Below, one piece after another: positions 46,828-54,727 of a stretch of DNA of 64,000 nt. The notes below the pieces were generated by a model. That model ran no database searches, was not told where the DNA came from, and saw only the letters and a program-made list of their open reading frames with translations. The stretch's first letter is position 1. Each line of letters opens with the position of its first letter. The DNA comes from GCA-002708145 sp045562755 (GTDB lineage Bacteria; Chloroflexota; Dehalococcoidia; Lucifugimonadales; Lucifugimonadaceae). The position numbers were made by a program, and so were the translations under genes. The DNA lies in assembly GCA_045562755.1 (NCBI GenBank), contig JBJKVF010000006.1, positions 806,001 to 870,000 on the forward strand, in the 5' to 3' direction.

Positions 46828-48054
46828 CTAATTTTGTGTAATTACATCTTTATCGATAAAACTTTTAATTGATTCTTTATCATATCCATATTCCTCTAAA
46901 ATTTCAGTAGAATGCTCTCCTAAAATAGGAGCAGGTTTAGTAATTCTGCCTGGAGTTTTATAGAGTTTTGGAGAGACTCCAATATTGTCAATTTTTCCTG
47001 CTGTTGGATGTTCAAGACTGACTCTCATATTTCTTGCAATTACCTGTGGGTCACTCCATGCATCTTCGATATTATTTATTGGACCACATGGAACTCCAAA
47101 ATCATCTAATTTTTCTAGCCAGTGGTTTGAGTTTTTTGTAGACAAAGTTTTTTCAAGCTCTTTTTCTAATTGTTCTCTGTTAGTTAATCTACTTGCATTA
47201 TCAATAAAATTTTTGTTTTCTATTAGGTCTTTTCTATCAATAGCATTACATAATCTTTCATAATTTGATTGATTTGGAGCGCCTATATTTATATATCCAT
47301 CAATGGTTTTAAGTGCCTGATATGGAGCGGATAACCTATGAGAAGAACCTAGAGGTTCAGGAATTTCTTTTGTAGCAAAATAGCTACTGGATTCCCAAAC
47401 TGTATATGCAAGAGCGGATTCTAATAATGAAACTTCAAGAAATTGCCCTTCGCCAGACTTTAGCATATGGATATAAGCTGTCAATATGGAATAAGTTGCA
47501 AACATTCCAGCATTCATATCTGCTATAGGAACACCTATCTTAATAGGTGGAGAATTTGGCACTCCAGTGATACTCATTAATCCACTCATACCCTGTGCAA
47601 CTAGGTCAAAACCTCCCCTTTCTGCATAAGGTCCAGTTCTTCCAAAACCAGAAATTGAGCAATAGATAATTTTAGGATTAATTTTTTTTAGATCTTCATA
47701 TCCTAATCCAAGTTTATCCATAACTCCAGTCCTGTAATTTTCTATTATTACAGTAGAATTTTTAGCTAATGTTTTCATTATTTCAACACCATGATTATTC
47801 TTAAAATCTACAACTATACTTCTTTTATTTCTATTCATGGCTAAAAAAGCAGCTGATTCATCATTTATAAATGGTGGGCCAAATCGACGTGTATCGTCTC
47901 CGCCAGATGGTTTTTCTACCTTGATTATGTTGGCTCCCATGTCAGAAAGAAGCATACTGCAAAAAGGTCCTGCGAGTATTTGAGAACAGTCAAGAACTGT
48001 AATGTCGCTTAATGCCTCAGGCATATCAATATGATTTGTTGGTAAATTAAACAT
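46828..48054 (-). CDS. Class III (CaiB/BaiF) CoA-transferase
   Basis: A 408-residue family III CoA-transferase. The start ITVLDCSQILAGPFCSMLLSDMGA, VEKPSGGDDTRRFGPP, NRNKRSIVVDFKN and the catalytic Asp in IGVPIADMNAGMFATY are all present. It moves CoA between carboxylic acids and so activates or recycles acids in catabolism. The length is normal. Its substrate pair cannot be inferred. It is divergent from the SDR gene. Confidence 0.9.
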   Translation of the reverse strand: MFNLPTNHIDMPEALSDITVLDCSQILAGPFCSMLLSDMGANIIKVEKPSGGDDTRRFGPPFINDESAAFLAMNRNKRSIVVDFKNNHGVEIMKTLAKNSTVIIENYRTGVMDKLGLGYEDLKKINPKIIYCSISGFGRTGPYAERGGFDLVAQGMSGLMSITGVPNSPPIKIGVPIADMNAGMFATYSILTAYIHMLKSGEGQFLEVSLLESALAYTVWESSSYFATKEIPEPLGSSHRLSAPYQALKTIDGYINIGAPNQSNYERLCNAIDRKDLIENKNFIDNASRLTNREQLEKELEKTLSTKNSNHWLEKLDDFGVPCGPINNIEDAWSDPQVIARNMRVSLEHPTAGKIDNIGVSPKLYKTPGRITKPAPILGEHSTEILEEYGYDKESIKSFIDKDVITQN

Positions 48055-48131
48055 TTGTATATTTATAATTTTTAATTTTAGCTTATGATATTATATTATA
48101 ACTTGTTATATAAAAAATCTAGGAGATAAAA

Positions 48132-48896
48132 ATGTTTGACTTAAGTGATAAAACGGCATTAATTACAGGTGGCAATGGAGGAATTGGGTTAGGTATAGCA
48201 GAGGGTTACTTAAGATTCGGTGCATCACTAATTATTGTTGGCCGAAATGAAGAAAAAAATGAAGAGAGTAGAGCGTATCTAACAAAAAAATTTCCTGAAA
48301 GTAAGCTCTCTTTTTTTATATGTGATATAACCGAAGTGAAATCTGTAGATGCAATGTTTAGAGAAATTTATAAAGAATACAAACATCTTGATATCTTAGT
48401 AAATAATGCCGGCATAAATATTAGAGCCACAGAACCTCAAGAGCTTTCATTTGAAGATTGGTCAAATGTTATATCTACAAATTTATCGAGCATGCACATT
48501 ATGTCCAGCAAAGTTGTAGAAGGGATGAAAAAAAATGGTTCTGGCAAAATAATTAATATTGGTTCTATGTTATCTATTTTTGGTTCTACTTATGGTTCTG
48601 CTTATGCAGCTAGTAAAGGTGGAGTAGTACAGTATACTAAAAGTTGTGCTGACGGTTGGAGTAAGGATAATATTCAAGTCAATGCAATATTACCTGGATG
48701 GATTGTAACAGCAATGACTGAAAAATTTCGTATAACATATCCTGAAAGGCATGCGTTAATTGAGCCTAGAACTCCTGCTGGTAGATGGGGTACACCAAAT
48801 GATTTAGCTGGTACAGCGATTTTTTTAGCCTCTGAAGCATCTCAATTTGTATCAGGGGTTTCTATACCAGTTGATGGTGGTTACAGTATTAGATAG
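48132..48896 (+). CDS. Short-chain dehydrogenase/reductase
   Basis: A 254-residue classical SDR. The NAD(P) loop is TGGNGGIGLGIA, NNAGI marks the structural motif, and the catalytic residues are Ser in NIGSMLSIFGS and Tyr-Lys in YAASKGG. The C-terminal VSGVSIPVDGGYSIR is typical of gluconate 5-dehydrogenase and 2-deoxygluconate dehydrogenase-like SDRs. A strong AGGAGA (48121-48126) precedes ATG. It likely oxidises a sugar acid or secondary alcohol. Confidence 0.87.
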   Translation: MFDLSDKTALITGGNGGIGLGIAEGYLRFGASLIIVGRNEEKNEESRAYLTKKFPESKLSFFICDITEVKSVDAMFREIYKEYKHLDILVNNAGINIRATEPQELSFEDWSNVISTNLSSMHIMSSKVVEGMKKNGSGKIINIGSMLSIFGSTYGSAYAASKGGVVQYTKSCADGWSKDNIQVNAILPGWIVTAMTEKFRITYPERHALIEPRTPAGRWGTPNDLAGTAIFLASEASQFVSGVSIPVDGGYSIR

Positions 48897-48898
48897 TT

Positions 48899-48950
48899 TT
48901 ATTTATAAAATTTTTTTCCTCTATACTACCTCAGCAATTCATAGGGATCT
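48899..48950. repeat. Imperfect copy of the orn 3' end (left flank of foreign gene)
   Basis: Bases 48899-48950 resemble 49928-49985 inside the orn 3' end. They share 14 identical bases (TTTTATTTATAAAA), then CTCTATAC, then AGC, TCATA/TTATA and TCTCT blocks. On the minus strand the copy reads RDPYELLR-stop-YRGKKF against RDSINELKWYREKFF of Orn. The copy cannot encode Orn because of the in-frame TAG. Confidence 0.55.
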
Positions 48951-48954
48951 CTGA

Positions 48955-49878
48955 ATGAAAATTTCAAATAGAAAGCGTCTACAATTATTACATCCTCGAG
49001 TAGGTAAATTAAGAGTGGTAATGGACACCGACGCTTATAACGAAATAGATGATCAATTTGCGATTGTCCAAATGATGTTATCTTATAAACGTCTCTCAGT
49101 AGAGGCAATCTATGCGGCTCCCTTTTATAATTTTCGTTCAAAGAACCCACAAGACGGAATGGAAAAAAGCTATGAAGAAATTTTGCGTCTTTTGGATCGA
49201 TTGAAAATTGATGCCGATAGTATGGTCTACCGAGGTGTGGGGCAATACGTTGGGGTAGAAAAAAAATACAAACATGCCCCAGCGGTTGATAATTTAATTT
49301 TACGGGCCCGGGCAGGGTCACCCGAAGATCCCCTTTACGTGATTGCAATCGCAGCAATTAGTAATGTTGTTTCTGCAATTTTGAAAGCACCTGACATCAT
49401 CGACCGAATTGTGGTAGTTTGGCTAGGTGGACATAGTCTGAATTGGCCTCATACAAGTGAATTTAATCTGAAGCAGGACATTGGTGGAGCGCAGGCGCTT
49501 TTAGATAGTGGTGCGCCAGTAGTGTTAGTTCCCTGCATGGGTGTTACATCCCATCTGCATAGTTCTGTTCCAGAGATTGAGCGTTACGTCGAACCACAAG
49601 GTGAAATTGGTGCTTTTTTGGCAAAGCGTTTCAAAAATTATAGCGATAAGCATAAAGGCTGGTCTAAGGAAATATGGGACATGGCAGCAGTTGCCTGGGT
49701 GCTAAACGAAGAGTGGGCACCTAGTCATATTATTTCGTCTCCAATCTTGACGGAACAGGCAACATGGAGTTTTGATCAGTCTCGACACCTGATACGGTAT
49801 GTTCATCAAATTGATCGCGATGCAATAATGAAGGATTTCTTTGAAAAATTGGAAGTTTTTTCTGGAGAATGCTCATAG
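48955..49878 (+). CDS. Inosine-uridine-type nucleoside hydrolase, probably acquired
   Basis: A 307-residue nucleoside N-ribohydrolase-family protein. The calcium-binding start VVMDTDAYNEIDDQFAI (variant of DxDxxxDD), VIAIAAISNVVSAIL and VVWLGGHSLNW are visible. Residue 230-250 WSKEIWDMAAVAWVL fits the C-terminal His/Asp segment (here Asp in WDMAAVA). Base use stands out: three sampled 60-base lines are 38, 42 and 48% G+C against about 30% around it. It sits between copies of the orn 3' end, so recent transfer is likely. Confidence 0.8.
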   Translation: MKISNRKRLQLLHPRVGKLRVVMDTDAYNEIDDQFAIVQMMLSYKRLSVEAIYAAPFYNFRSKNPQDGMEKSYEEILRLLDRLKIDADSMVYRGVGQYVGVEKKYKHAPAVDNLILRARAGSPEDPLYVIAIAAISNVVSAILKAPDIIDRIVVVWLGGHSLNWPHTSEFNLKQDIGGAQALLDSGAPVVLVPCMGVTSHLHSSVPEIERYVEPQGEIGAFLAKRFKNYSDKHKGWSKEIWDMAAVAWVLNEEWAPSHIISSPILTEQATWSFDQSRHLIRYVHQIDRDAIMKDFFEKLEVFSGECS

Positions 49879-49921
49879 GTCCGTATTCTGTAAAACCTTA
49901 TTTGCGATGTTGACTATAATA

Positions 49922-50473
49922 TCAGATATTTTTATTTATAAAAAATTTTTCTCTATACCACTTTAGCTCATTTATACTGTCTCTTATATCTAAGAGTGCA
50001 AGATGAGAACTATTCTTTTCTTCATAATAACCTTCTGCTGGATACCATTTAGTGATAATTTCTTTTAGAGTAGAAACATCTATCATACGGTAATATAAAT
50101 ATCCTTCCAAAATGGGCATTTCTTTCCTTAGAAATTTTCTATCAACCCAAATTGAATTTCCACATAAAATTGCTTGATTTTTCTCTGAATATTTTTTTAG
50201 AAAATTTAAAGTTGTTTTTTCAGCTTTTTTAATATCTATTTTAGAGTCCTTTACTCTTTTCAAAAGTCCTGATTTTTTATGTTGTTTTGCAGGCCAGCTT
50301 TCCATGTTCGAAAGTTCTTCATTAGTTCGATTTATAGCAATTTCAGGACCCTCTTTAATGATATTTAAATCATCATCAGTAATTATTGATGCAATTTCGA
50401 TTATAACCTGATCGTCTCCAAGTCCTGTCATTTCAAGGTCAAGCCAAAATAGTATTTTTTTATTTTCATTCAT
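49922..50473 (-). CDS. orn: Oligoribonuclease
   Basis: A 183-residue DEDDh 3'-5' exoribonuclease that degrades 2-5 base RNA and pGpG. Exo I WLDLEMTGL holds Asp12 and Glu14. The region CGNSIWVDRKFLRKEMP is typical, and the C-terminal SSHLALLDIRDS supplies the catalytic His and Asp. Length matches E. coli Orn (181). Presence of both Orn and RNase Y is informative for lineage. Its 3' end is the repeated sequence flanking the foreign nucleoside hydrolase. Confidence 0.95.
   Translation of the reverse strand: MNENKKILFWLDLEMTGLGDDQVIIEIASIITDDDLNIIKEGPEIAINRTNEELSNMESWPAKQHKKSGLLKRVKDSKIDIKKAEKTTLNFLKKYSEKNQAILCGNSIWVDRKFLRKEMPILEGYLYYRMIDVSTLKEIITKWYPAEGYYEEKNSSHLALLDIRDSINELKWYREKFFINKNI
49928..49985. 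repeat. orn 3' end, native partner of the repeat at 48899-48950
   Basis: This is the coding 3' end of orn. It is the intact member of the imperfect direct repeat pair that flanks the nucleoside hydrolase gene, and it would act as the right-hand junction of an insertion about 1.03 kb long. Confidence 0.5.
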
Positions 50474-50511
50474 TTTAGTTTTATTTTTTTTATTTATGAT
50501 ACATTATACAA

Positions 50512-51981
50512 ATGGAGATAAAAAATAATAATATTTCTTTTTATATAATCTTTACAATTCTTGCTTTATTTGTATCAAATAATTTGTATGCACACGGCAC
50601 AGTAACTAAAGTTGAAACTACTTTTCCTTTATGGATATATATTTTGGGAGGAGCATTAACAGTACTTCTTTCATTCCTCATAATTGGATCTTATGGAAGA
50701 AATATTCCCGGGTTAAGAAACTATCAAAAAAAACAAATAAATATTAATATTGAATCAAAATTAATATCTAGGACTGTAATTAATTTTTCAAAAAGTTTTT
50801 CAATATTTTTATATTTATTAGTTATTGTTTCAGGATTTATTGGCACTTATAATGAAATATATAGTCTATCTTCAGTTTTATTTTGGGTGGTGTTTTGGGC
50901 CGGCTTTTCAATTTTATGTTCAATATTTGGAAATTTTTGGTATTATATTAATCCTGTAAAAATTCTGTATGATTTTTTTGAAAATTTACTAAATATTTCT
51001 GATAAAGATAAATATACTTATCCAAAAATTTTAGATTATTGGCCGGCAGTATTTTTATTTTTAATTTTTGCTATTTTTGAATTAATTTTTGATGGCTCGG
51101 ACAGGCCAAGAAATATATCTTTATTTGTAATTTTCTACTCTATTTTTATTTGGGTTGGAATGTATTTTTACGGGAGTAAAACATGGCTTGAAAAATCAGA
51201 TATTTTTACAATAGTATTCGAGTTATTTTCAAGGCTCTCTTTTATAGAAAAAAGTATTAAGAATAAAAATGCCACTCAAGATGATTTATTTTCTGATAAA
51301 ACTGTGTCAAACCCCGACAATAAATACTTTATAAGATATCCGTCATCAGGATTATTATTTAGCAATAAATTAAGTTTATCTTTGGTTATTTTTATAATAC
51401 TAGTATTATCAACAGTAACTTTTGATGGTATATCCATGACTGAAGTGTGGCTTGATATATTGTTGAGATTTGAATATCAATCTTTCATAAGTTACTTTGT
51501 AGAAGTTATTGCCTTATTAGTATTATTTTTATCCTTTATAATAATATTCTTTTCTTTTTGTAAGCTAATGAAGATTTTTGGAAAATTAAAAATCGGTATT
51601 GTTGAAATTGCTACAATTTTTGTTATTACATTACTACCTATTGCAGTTGCTTATCACCTGTCCCATTATTTATGGTATTTTATAGTAACTGGTCAAGAAA
51701 CTATTGCATTATTATCAGATCCCTTTGGGTATGGTTGGGATTTATTTGGAACATCTAACTTTATTGTTAATAGGGATTTTAATTTAGAGTTAGCTCATTC
51801 TATTTCAGTTGGACTAATTATACTCGGTCATATAGGTTCAGTTTTCACTTCCCATGTTTATGCTGTGAGATTATCAACTAATGAAAAAGATGCAAATTAT
51901 AGCCAATTTCCATTTCTTATTTTGATGATTAGTTATACTATATTGAGTCTATGGATAGTAAGTCAATCATTGACTATTTAA
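50512..51981 (+). CDS. Multi-pass membrane protein of unknown function, ‘fenitrothion hydrolase’-like
   Basis: A 489-residue protein with a signal peptide (about 1-27, ending NNLYAHG) and roughly 10-11 hydrophobic segments. The opening HGTVTKVETTFPLWIYILGG resembles multi-pass proteins that databases sometimes label fenitrothion hydrolase; that label is weakly founded. His residues in AYHLSHYLWYF and GHIGSVFTSHVYA are concentrated in the last helices and could bind metal or heme. The gene is divergent from orn across 38 bases. The substrate is unknown. Confidence 0.55.
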   Translation: MEIKNNNISFYIIFTILALFVSNNLYAHGTVTKVETTFPLWIYILGGALTVLLSFLIIGSYGRNIPGLRNYQKKQININIESKLISRTVINFSKSFSIFLYLLVIVSGFIGTYNEIYSLSSVLFWVVFWAGFSILCSIFGNFWYYINPVKILYDFFENLLNISDKDKYTYPKILDYWPAVFLFLIFAIFELIFDGSDRPRNISLFVIFYSIFIWVGMYFYGSKTWLEKSDIFTIVFELFSRLSFIEKSIKNKNATQDDLFSDKTVSNPDNKYFIRYPSSGLLFSNKLSLSLVIFIILVLSTVTFDGISMTEVWLDILLRFEYQSFISYFVEVIALLVLFLSFIIIFFSFCKLMKIFGKLKIGIVEIATIFVITLLPIAVAYHLSHYLWYFIVTGQETIALLSDPFGYGWDLFGTSNFIVNRDFNLELAHSISVGLIILGHIGSVFTSHVYAVRLSTNEKDANYSQFPFLILMISYTILSLWIVSQSLTI

Positions 51982-51990
51982 TATTAAAAT

Positions 51991-53706
51991 ATGAAAATTT
52001 CAGATTTAACAAAAAGAAAGCAAAAAATAATTCGTGCTTGGTGTATGTACGACTGGGCAAATTCTGCTTTTGCTACTAGTGGTGTAGCTGCAATTTTCCC
52101 AATATATTTTGTAGCTGTCTTTCAAGATGCTTTTGGTGATGAAGCAACCTTTCTAGGTATGACTTTTACACCTACTTCAACATGGAGTTTTGGTATAGCT
52201 ATTTCAACGGCTTTAGTAGCTTTTGCAAGTCCAATACTTGGGGTTCTTGCAGATAGAATACCTATAAAAAAGACATTATTATTCATATATACCTTTATAG
52301 GCTCTCTTTTTACAATTCTAGTTTTTTTTGGTGTATATACAGACTTTAATTGGGCGTGGGTAATGGGATCTTTTTTTATGGGTAATATTGGTTTTGCTGG
52401 TGCAATAGTCATTTATAACTCTTTCCTACCAAATATTGCTCCTGATGAGCTTCAGGATGATGTAAGTGGGATAGGATTTGCTTATGGTTATGTGGGAGGG
52501 GGTTTATTATTATTAATTCACGCCGTACTAATATTTATTTTTCAGGGTACATCAAGTGAAGATTTAATTACTAGGCTATCAATTTCATCTATTGGCTTTT
52601 GGTGGTTTGGTTGGTCAATATGGACATTGAAGGTAATTCCTGAACCAAAGATTGAAAAACCTATAGTCAATTTAAGAGTTTCACAGATTTTAAATTTATC
52701 TATTCAAGAGCTTTCTAAGACAGCGAAGAATATAAAGAAATTCAAATCTATGATGTTATATTTAGGTAGTTATTTATTATTTAATGATGGTATACAAACA
52801 ATTTTAGCTATAGCTGGAGCTTATGCAGCTGAAACCTTAGGTCTACCTTTAATGTTTGCTGTAGTTACAATACTTTTGGTTCAATTTACTGCAGCTATTG
52901 GTTCGCTTGTTTTTAATAAATTAAGTAGAATAATGAATACTAAAAATGCATTACTATTATCATTAGTGATTTGGACTGTAATAGTAATCTTTGCAATATC
53001 AATAACTCCATTGAAACCAAACAAAACCTCTGAATTCGATTACAATATCTCGTATTCTTCTGGGCAGTATATTGTAGATACTATCCCTGAGTTTGATAGT
53101 GATAATAAATCTGATAATTGGAATAATTTAATTGTGGAAAATAAAATTTATATCAAATCAATTAATATAAGCGATTCATTAACTAAGCCTCAAGCTACCA
53201 ATTTATTAAATTTTATTTCCAACAATAAAAATTCTGAATACTCGATTATAATTACTGGCGGCGAATTAGATAGTATGCAATCTGTTGGAGTTAAGCATCC
53301 AAGTTCATTAGGAGAGGGAAGTATTGATTGGTGGCCTACATTTATGAGAGAAAATGTGTGGTATCCATTAGGTCTCTCAGTTGAATATCAATGGCTTTTA
53401 TTAGGAACGGGAGTTGGCTTAGTAATGGGTGGAAGTCAGGCCTTAGCTAGGAGTTTATTCTCTAAGATAACTCCTAAGCATAGAACTGCCGAATTTTTCT
53501 CCTTTTTTGGTTTTGCGGGTAAAGCTTCATCAGTTATAGGTCCCATGATTTTTGTTGCTGTTTCTGCAGCCTTAGATGCAAGAGTTGCAATAATGGCTGT
53601 GTGTTTATTAATAATAGTTGGCACTATTTCACTTAAGCTAGTAAATGTTGAAGAAGGTATAAAAGCTGCTAAAAATGATGAAGATTTATATATTAAATCT
53701 TTGTAA
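51991..53706 (+). CDS. UMF1/Atg22-type MFS transporter with large inserted loop
   Basis: A 571-residue MFS protein. The N-terminal RAWCMYDWANSAFATSG is diagnostic of the UMF1 (Atg22-like) group, and VMGGSQALARSLFSKITPKH near 478 is its second signature. Between the seventh and ninth helices, residues about 341-465 form a soluble insertion with alternating strands (IYIKSINISDSL, YSIIITGGELDS) that the core family lacks. It may be an extracytoplasmic sensing or binding domain. Atg22 exports amino acids; the bacterial substrate is unknown. Its end overlaps GDPD by 21 bases. Confidence 0.8.
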   Translation: MKISDLTKRKQKIIRAWCMYDWANSAFATSGVAAIFPIYFVAVFQDAFGDEATFLGMTFTPTSTWSFGIAISTALVAFASPILGVLADRIPIKKTLLFIYTFIGSLFTILVFFGVYTDFNWAWVMGSFFMGNIGFAGAIVIYNSFLPNIAPDELQDDVSGIGFAYGYVGGGLLLLIHAVLIFIFQGTSSEDLITRLSISSIGFWWFGWSIWTLKVIPEPKIEKPIVNLRVSQILNLSIQELSKTAKNIKKFKSMMLYLGSYLLFNDGIQTILAIAGAYAAETLGLPLMFAVVTILLVQFTAAIGSLVFNKLSRIMNTKNALLLSLVIWTVIVIFAISITPLKPNKTSEFDYNISYSSGQYIVDTIPEFDSDNKSDNWNNLIVENKIYIKSINISDSLTKPQATNLLNFISNNKNSEYSIIITGGELDSMQSVGVKHPSSLGEGSIDWWPTFMRENVWYPLGLSVEYQWLLLGTGVGLVMGGSQALARSLFSKITPKHRTAEFFSFFGFAGKASSVIGPMIFVAVSAALDARVAIMAVCLLIIVGTISLKLVNVEEGIKAAKNDEDLYIKSL

Positions 53707-54441
53707 TTTTTTATTTGCATCTTCGGGATCATCAACAGTTATTCCAGATAATCCTAATTTTTTTGCAAGATAGATATCATCATCATCAATTAGCCCCCAT
53801 GCTCCGATAAAAATATTAGCAGATTTTGCCAAATTCACAAACTTTGGATTAATTGATTTTATATAAGGAAAAATTCCTAAAAACCCATACTTTTTACATA
53901 AATTAATATGCTCTTCTTCAGTAATTTTAACCAAGTAACCATGATTTATATTTGGTAGTAATTTTTTTGAAATAATCAGTTGGTTTATGTTAAAAGAAAT
54001 TATTGATACTCCGGGTATTCCAATAGACATAGCATCATTTTTTTTACTATTATATAAATTATTTTTGTTTAATATTTCACCTAATATAGAGATTATTTTT
54101 TTATCATTAGATTTAATTTCTATAAATATATGAGATGAATTTTTATATCTTTTTATTATTTCTGATAAAGAAGGTATGCTCTCATTAAACCTAATATTGC
54201 TATTGAAATTCTGTCCGGCATTTAGTTTTTTTATTTCTGAAAGCTTTAGGGAGTTAATTTTTCCACTACCATTAGTTGTTCTATCAACAGTTTCATCGTG
54301 AATAACAACTGGCACATCATCTCTTGAAAGATGTATGTCTAATTCAATTAGGTTGAATCCACTTTCAACTGCAAGGTCAAAACTTGCTATAGTATTTTCT
54401 GGTCTTAATGCTGAAGACCCTCTATGTGCAATAATTTTCAT
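53686..54441 (-). CDS. Glycerophosphodiester phosphodiesterase
   Basis: A 251-residue GDPD TIM-barrel enzyme (UgpQ-like). Catalytic and metal motifs are IAHRGSSALRPENTIASF near residue 3, ELDIHLSRDDVPVVIHDETVDRTTNG (Glu/Asp and His) near 36 and the C-terminal GITVDDPE. It releases glycerol 3-phosphate from phospholipid headgroups, feeding plsY/plsC or phosphate scavenging. It has no signal peptide, so is cytoplasmic. Confidence 0.9.
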   Translation of the reverse strand: MKIIAHRGSSALRPENTIASFDLAVESGFNLIELDIHLSRDDVPVVIHDETVDRTTNGSGKINSLKLSEIKKLNAGQNFNSNIRFNESIPSLSEIIKRYKNSSHIFIEIKSNDKKIISILGEILNKNNLYNSKKNDAMSIGIPGVSIISFNINQLIISKKLLPNINHGYLVKITEEEHINLCKKYGFLGIFPYIKSINPKFVNLAKSANIFIGAWGLIDDDDIYLAKKLGLSGITVDDPEDANKKLQRFNI

Positions 54442-54505
54442 GTAAATATATTGAGTAAATCAGATTTTTTTTATTGTATTATATATGTAATTATTGTTAA
54501 AAAGT

Positions 54506-54589
54506 AATTGTATACCATAAAGGTAAGGAATACAATTGACAAAAAAAATATCTTTGATATAAATATATATGTATACCTAATTAGTATAC
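54506..54589. promoter_or_regulatory. GTATAC-bearing inverted repeats around the 54.5-kb promoter
   Basis: AATTGTAT (54506-54513) pairs with ATACAATT (54530-54537), overlapping the -35 box. GTATAC occurs at 54510-54515, 54571-54576 and 54584-54589. The last two form an inverted repeat at the predicted transcript start. Three copies of this hexamer in 80 bases is far above chance in DNA of this composition. They could be operator sites. Confidence 0.45.
54536..54563 (+). promoter_or_regulatory. Sigma-70 promoter with perfect -35, no coding gene downstream
   Basis: TTGACA at 54536-54541, a 16-base spacer and TATAAA at 54558-54563. It is the best -35 match I found in the window. Transcription would start near 54570 on the plus strand, where there is no open frame longer than 13 codons before the terminator. 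Confidence 0.55.
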
Positions 54590-54712
54590 TTTTATGTGAA
54601 GGAACATTGGCTTTACTTAGGTAGAGTAGATGCGATGCAATGAAATAAAAACCCTCCTTTACAGTTTCTAATCTGTAAAAACCTCTGGATTTATTCTAGG
54701 GGTTTTTATTTA
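54570..54712 (+). ncRNA. Candidate small regulatory RNA (about 140 nt)
   Basis: Between a good promoter and a terminator lies about 140 bases with no gene. Predicted elements are a 5' hairpin (54571-54589), a perfect 7-base stem (TTTACAG 54658-54664 with CTGTAAA 54673-54679) and the terminator hairpin. AAAAACCC at 54647-54654 can also pair with the terminator's GGGGTTTTT, so the two folds compete, as in attenuators. A 13-codon frame from ATG 54630 exists without special composition. The RNA matches no family I know. The rest of the spacer (54442-54505 and 54713-54727) shows nothing else. Confidence 0.35.
54677..54707. terminator. Bidirectional intrinsic terminator
   Basis: AAAAACCTCT (54677-54686) pairs with AGGGGTTTTT (54698-54707) with one mismatch around an 11-base loop, with T-runs on both strands. 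It can end the plus-strand candidate RNA and the minus-strand sulfatase gene, whose stop is 21 bases away. Confidence 0.6.
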
Positions 54713-54727
54713 TTCGAATGTAAATGC

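Noticed and set aside
48926..49357. 143-codon open frame antisense to the nucleoside hydrolase
   Set aside because: It is a shadow of the higher-G+C sense gene. Only its last dozen codons (RDPYELLR) are meaningful, as the broken orn tail copy.
54630..54671. 13-codon leader peptide in the candidate RNA
   Set aside because: It has no codon bias for one amino acid, no clear ribosome site, and no plus-strand gene follows to be attenuated.
54708..54725. TTCGAAT resembling a tRNA T-loop
   Set aside because: No acceptor, anticodon or D-arm partner lies nearby, and it sits between a terminator and the sulfatase stop.
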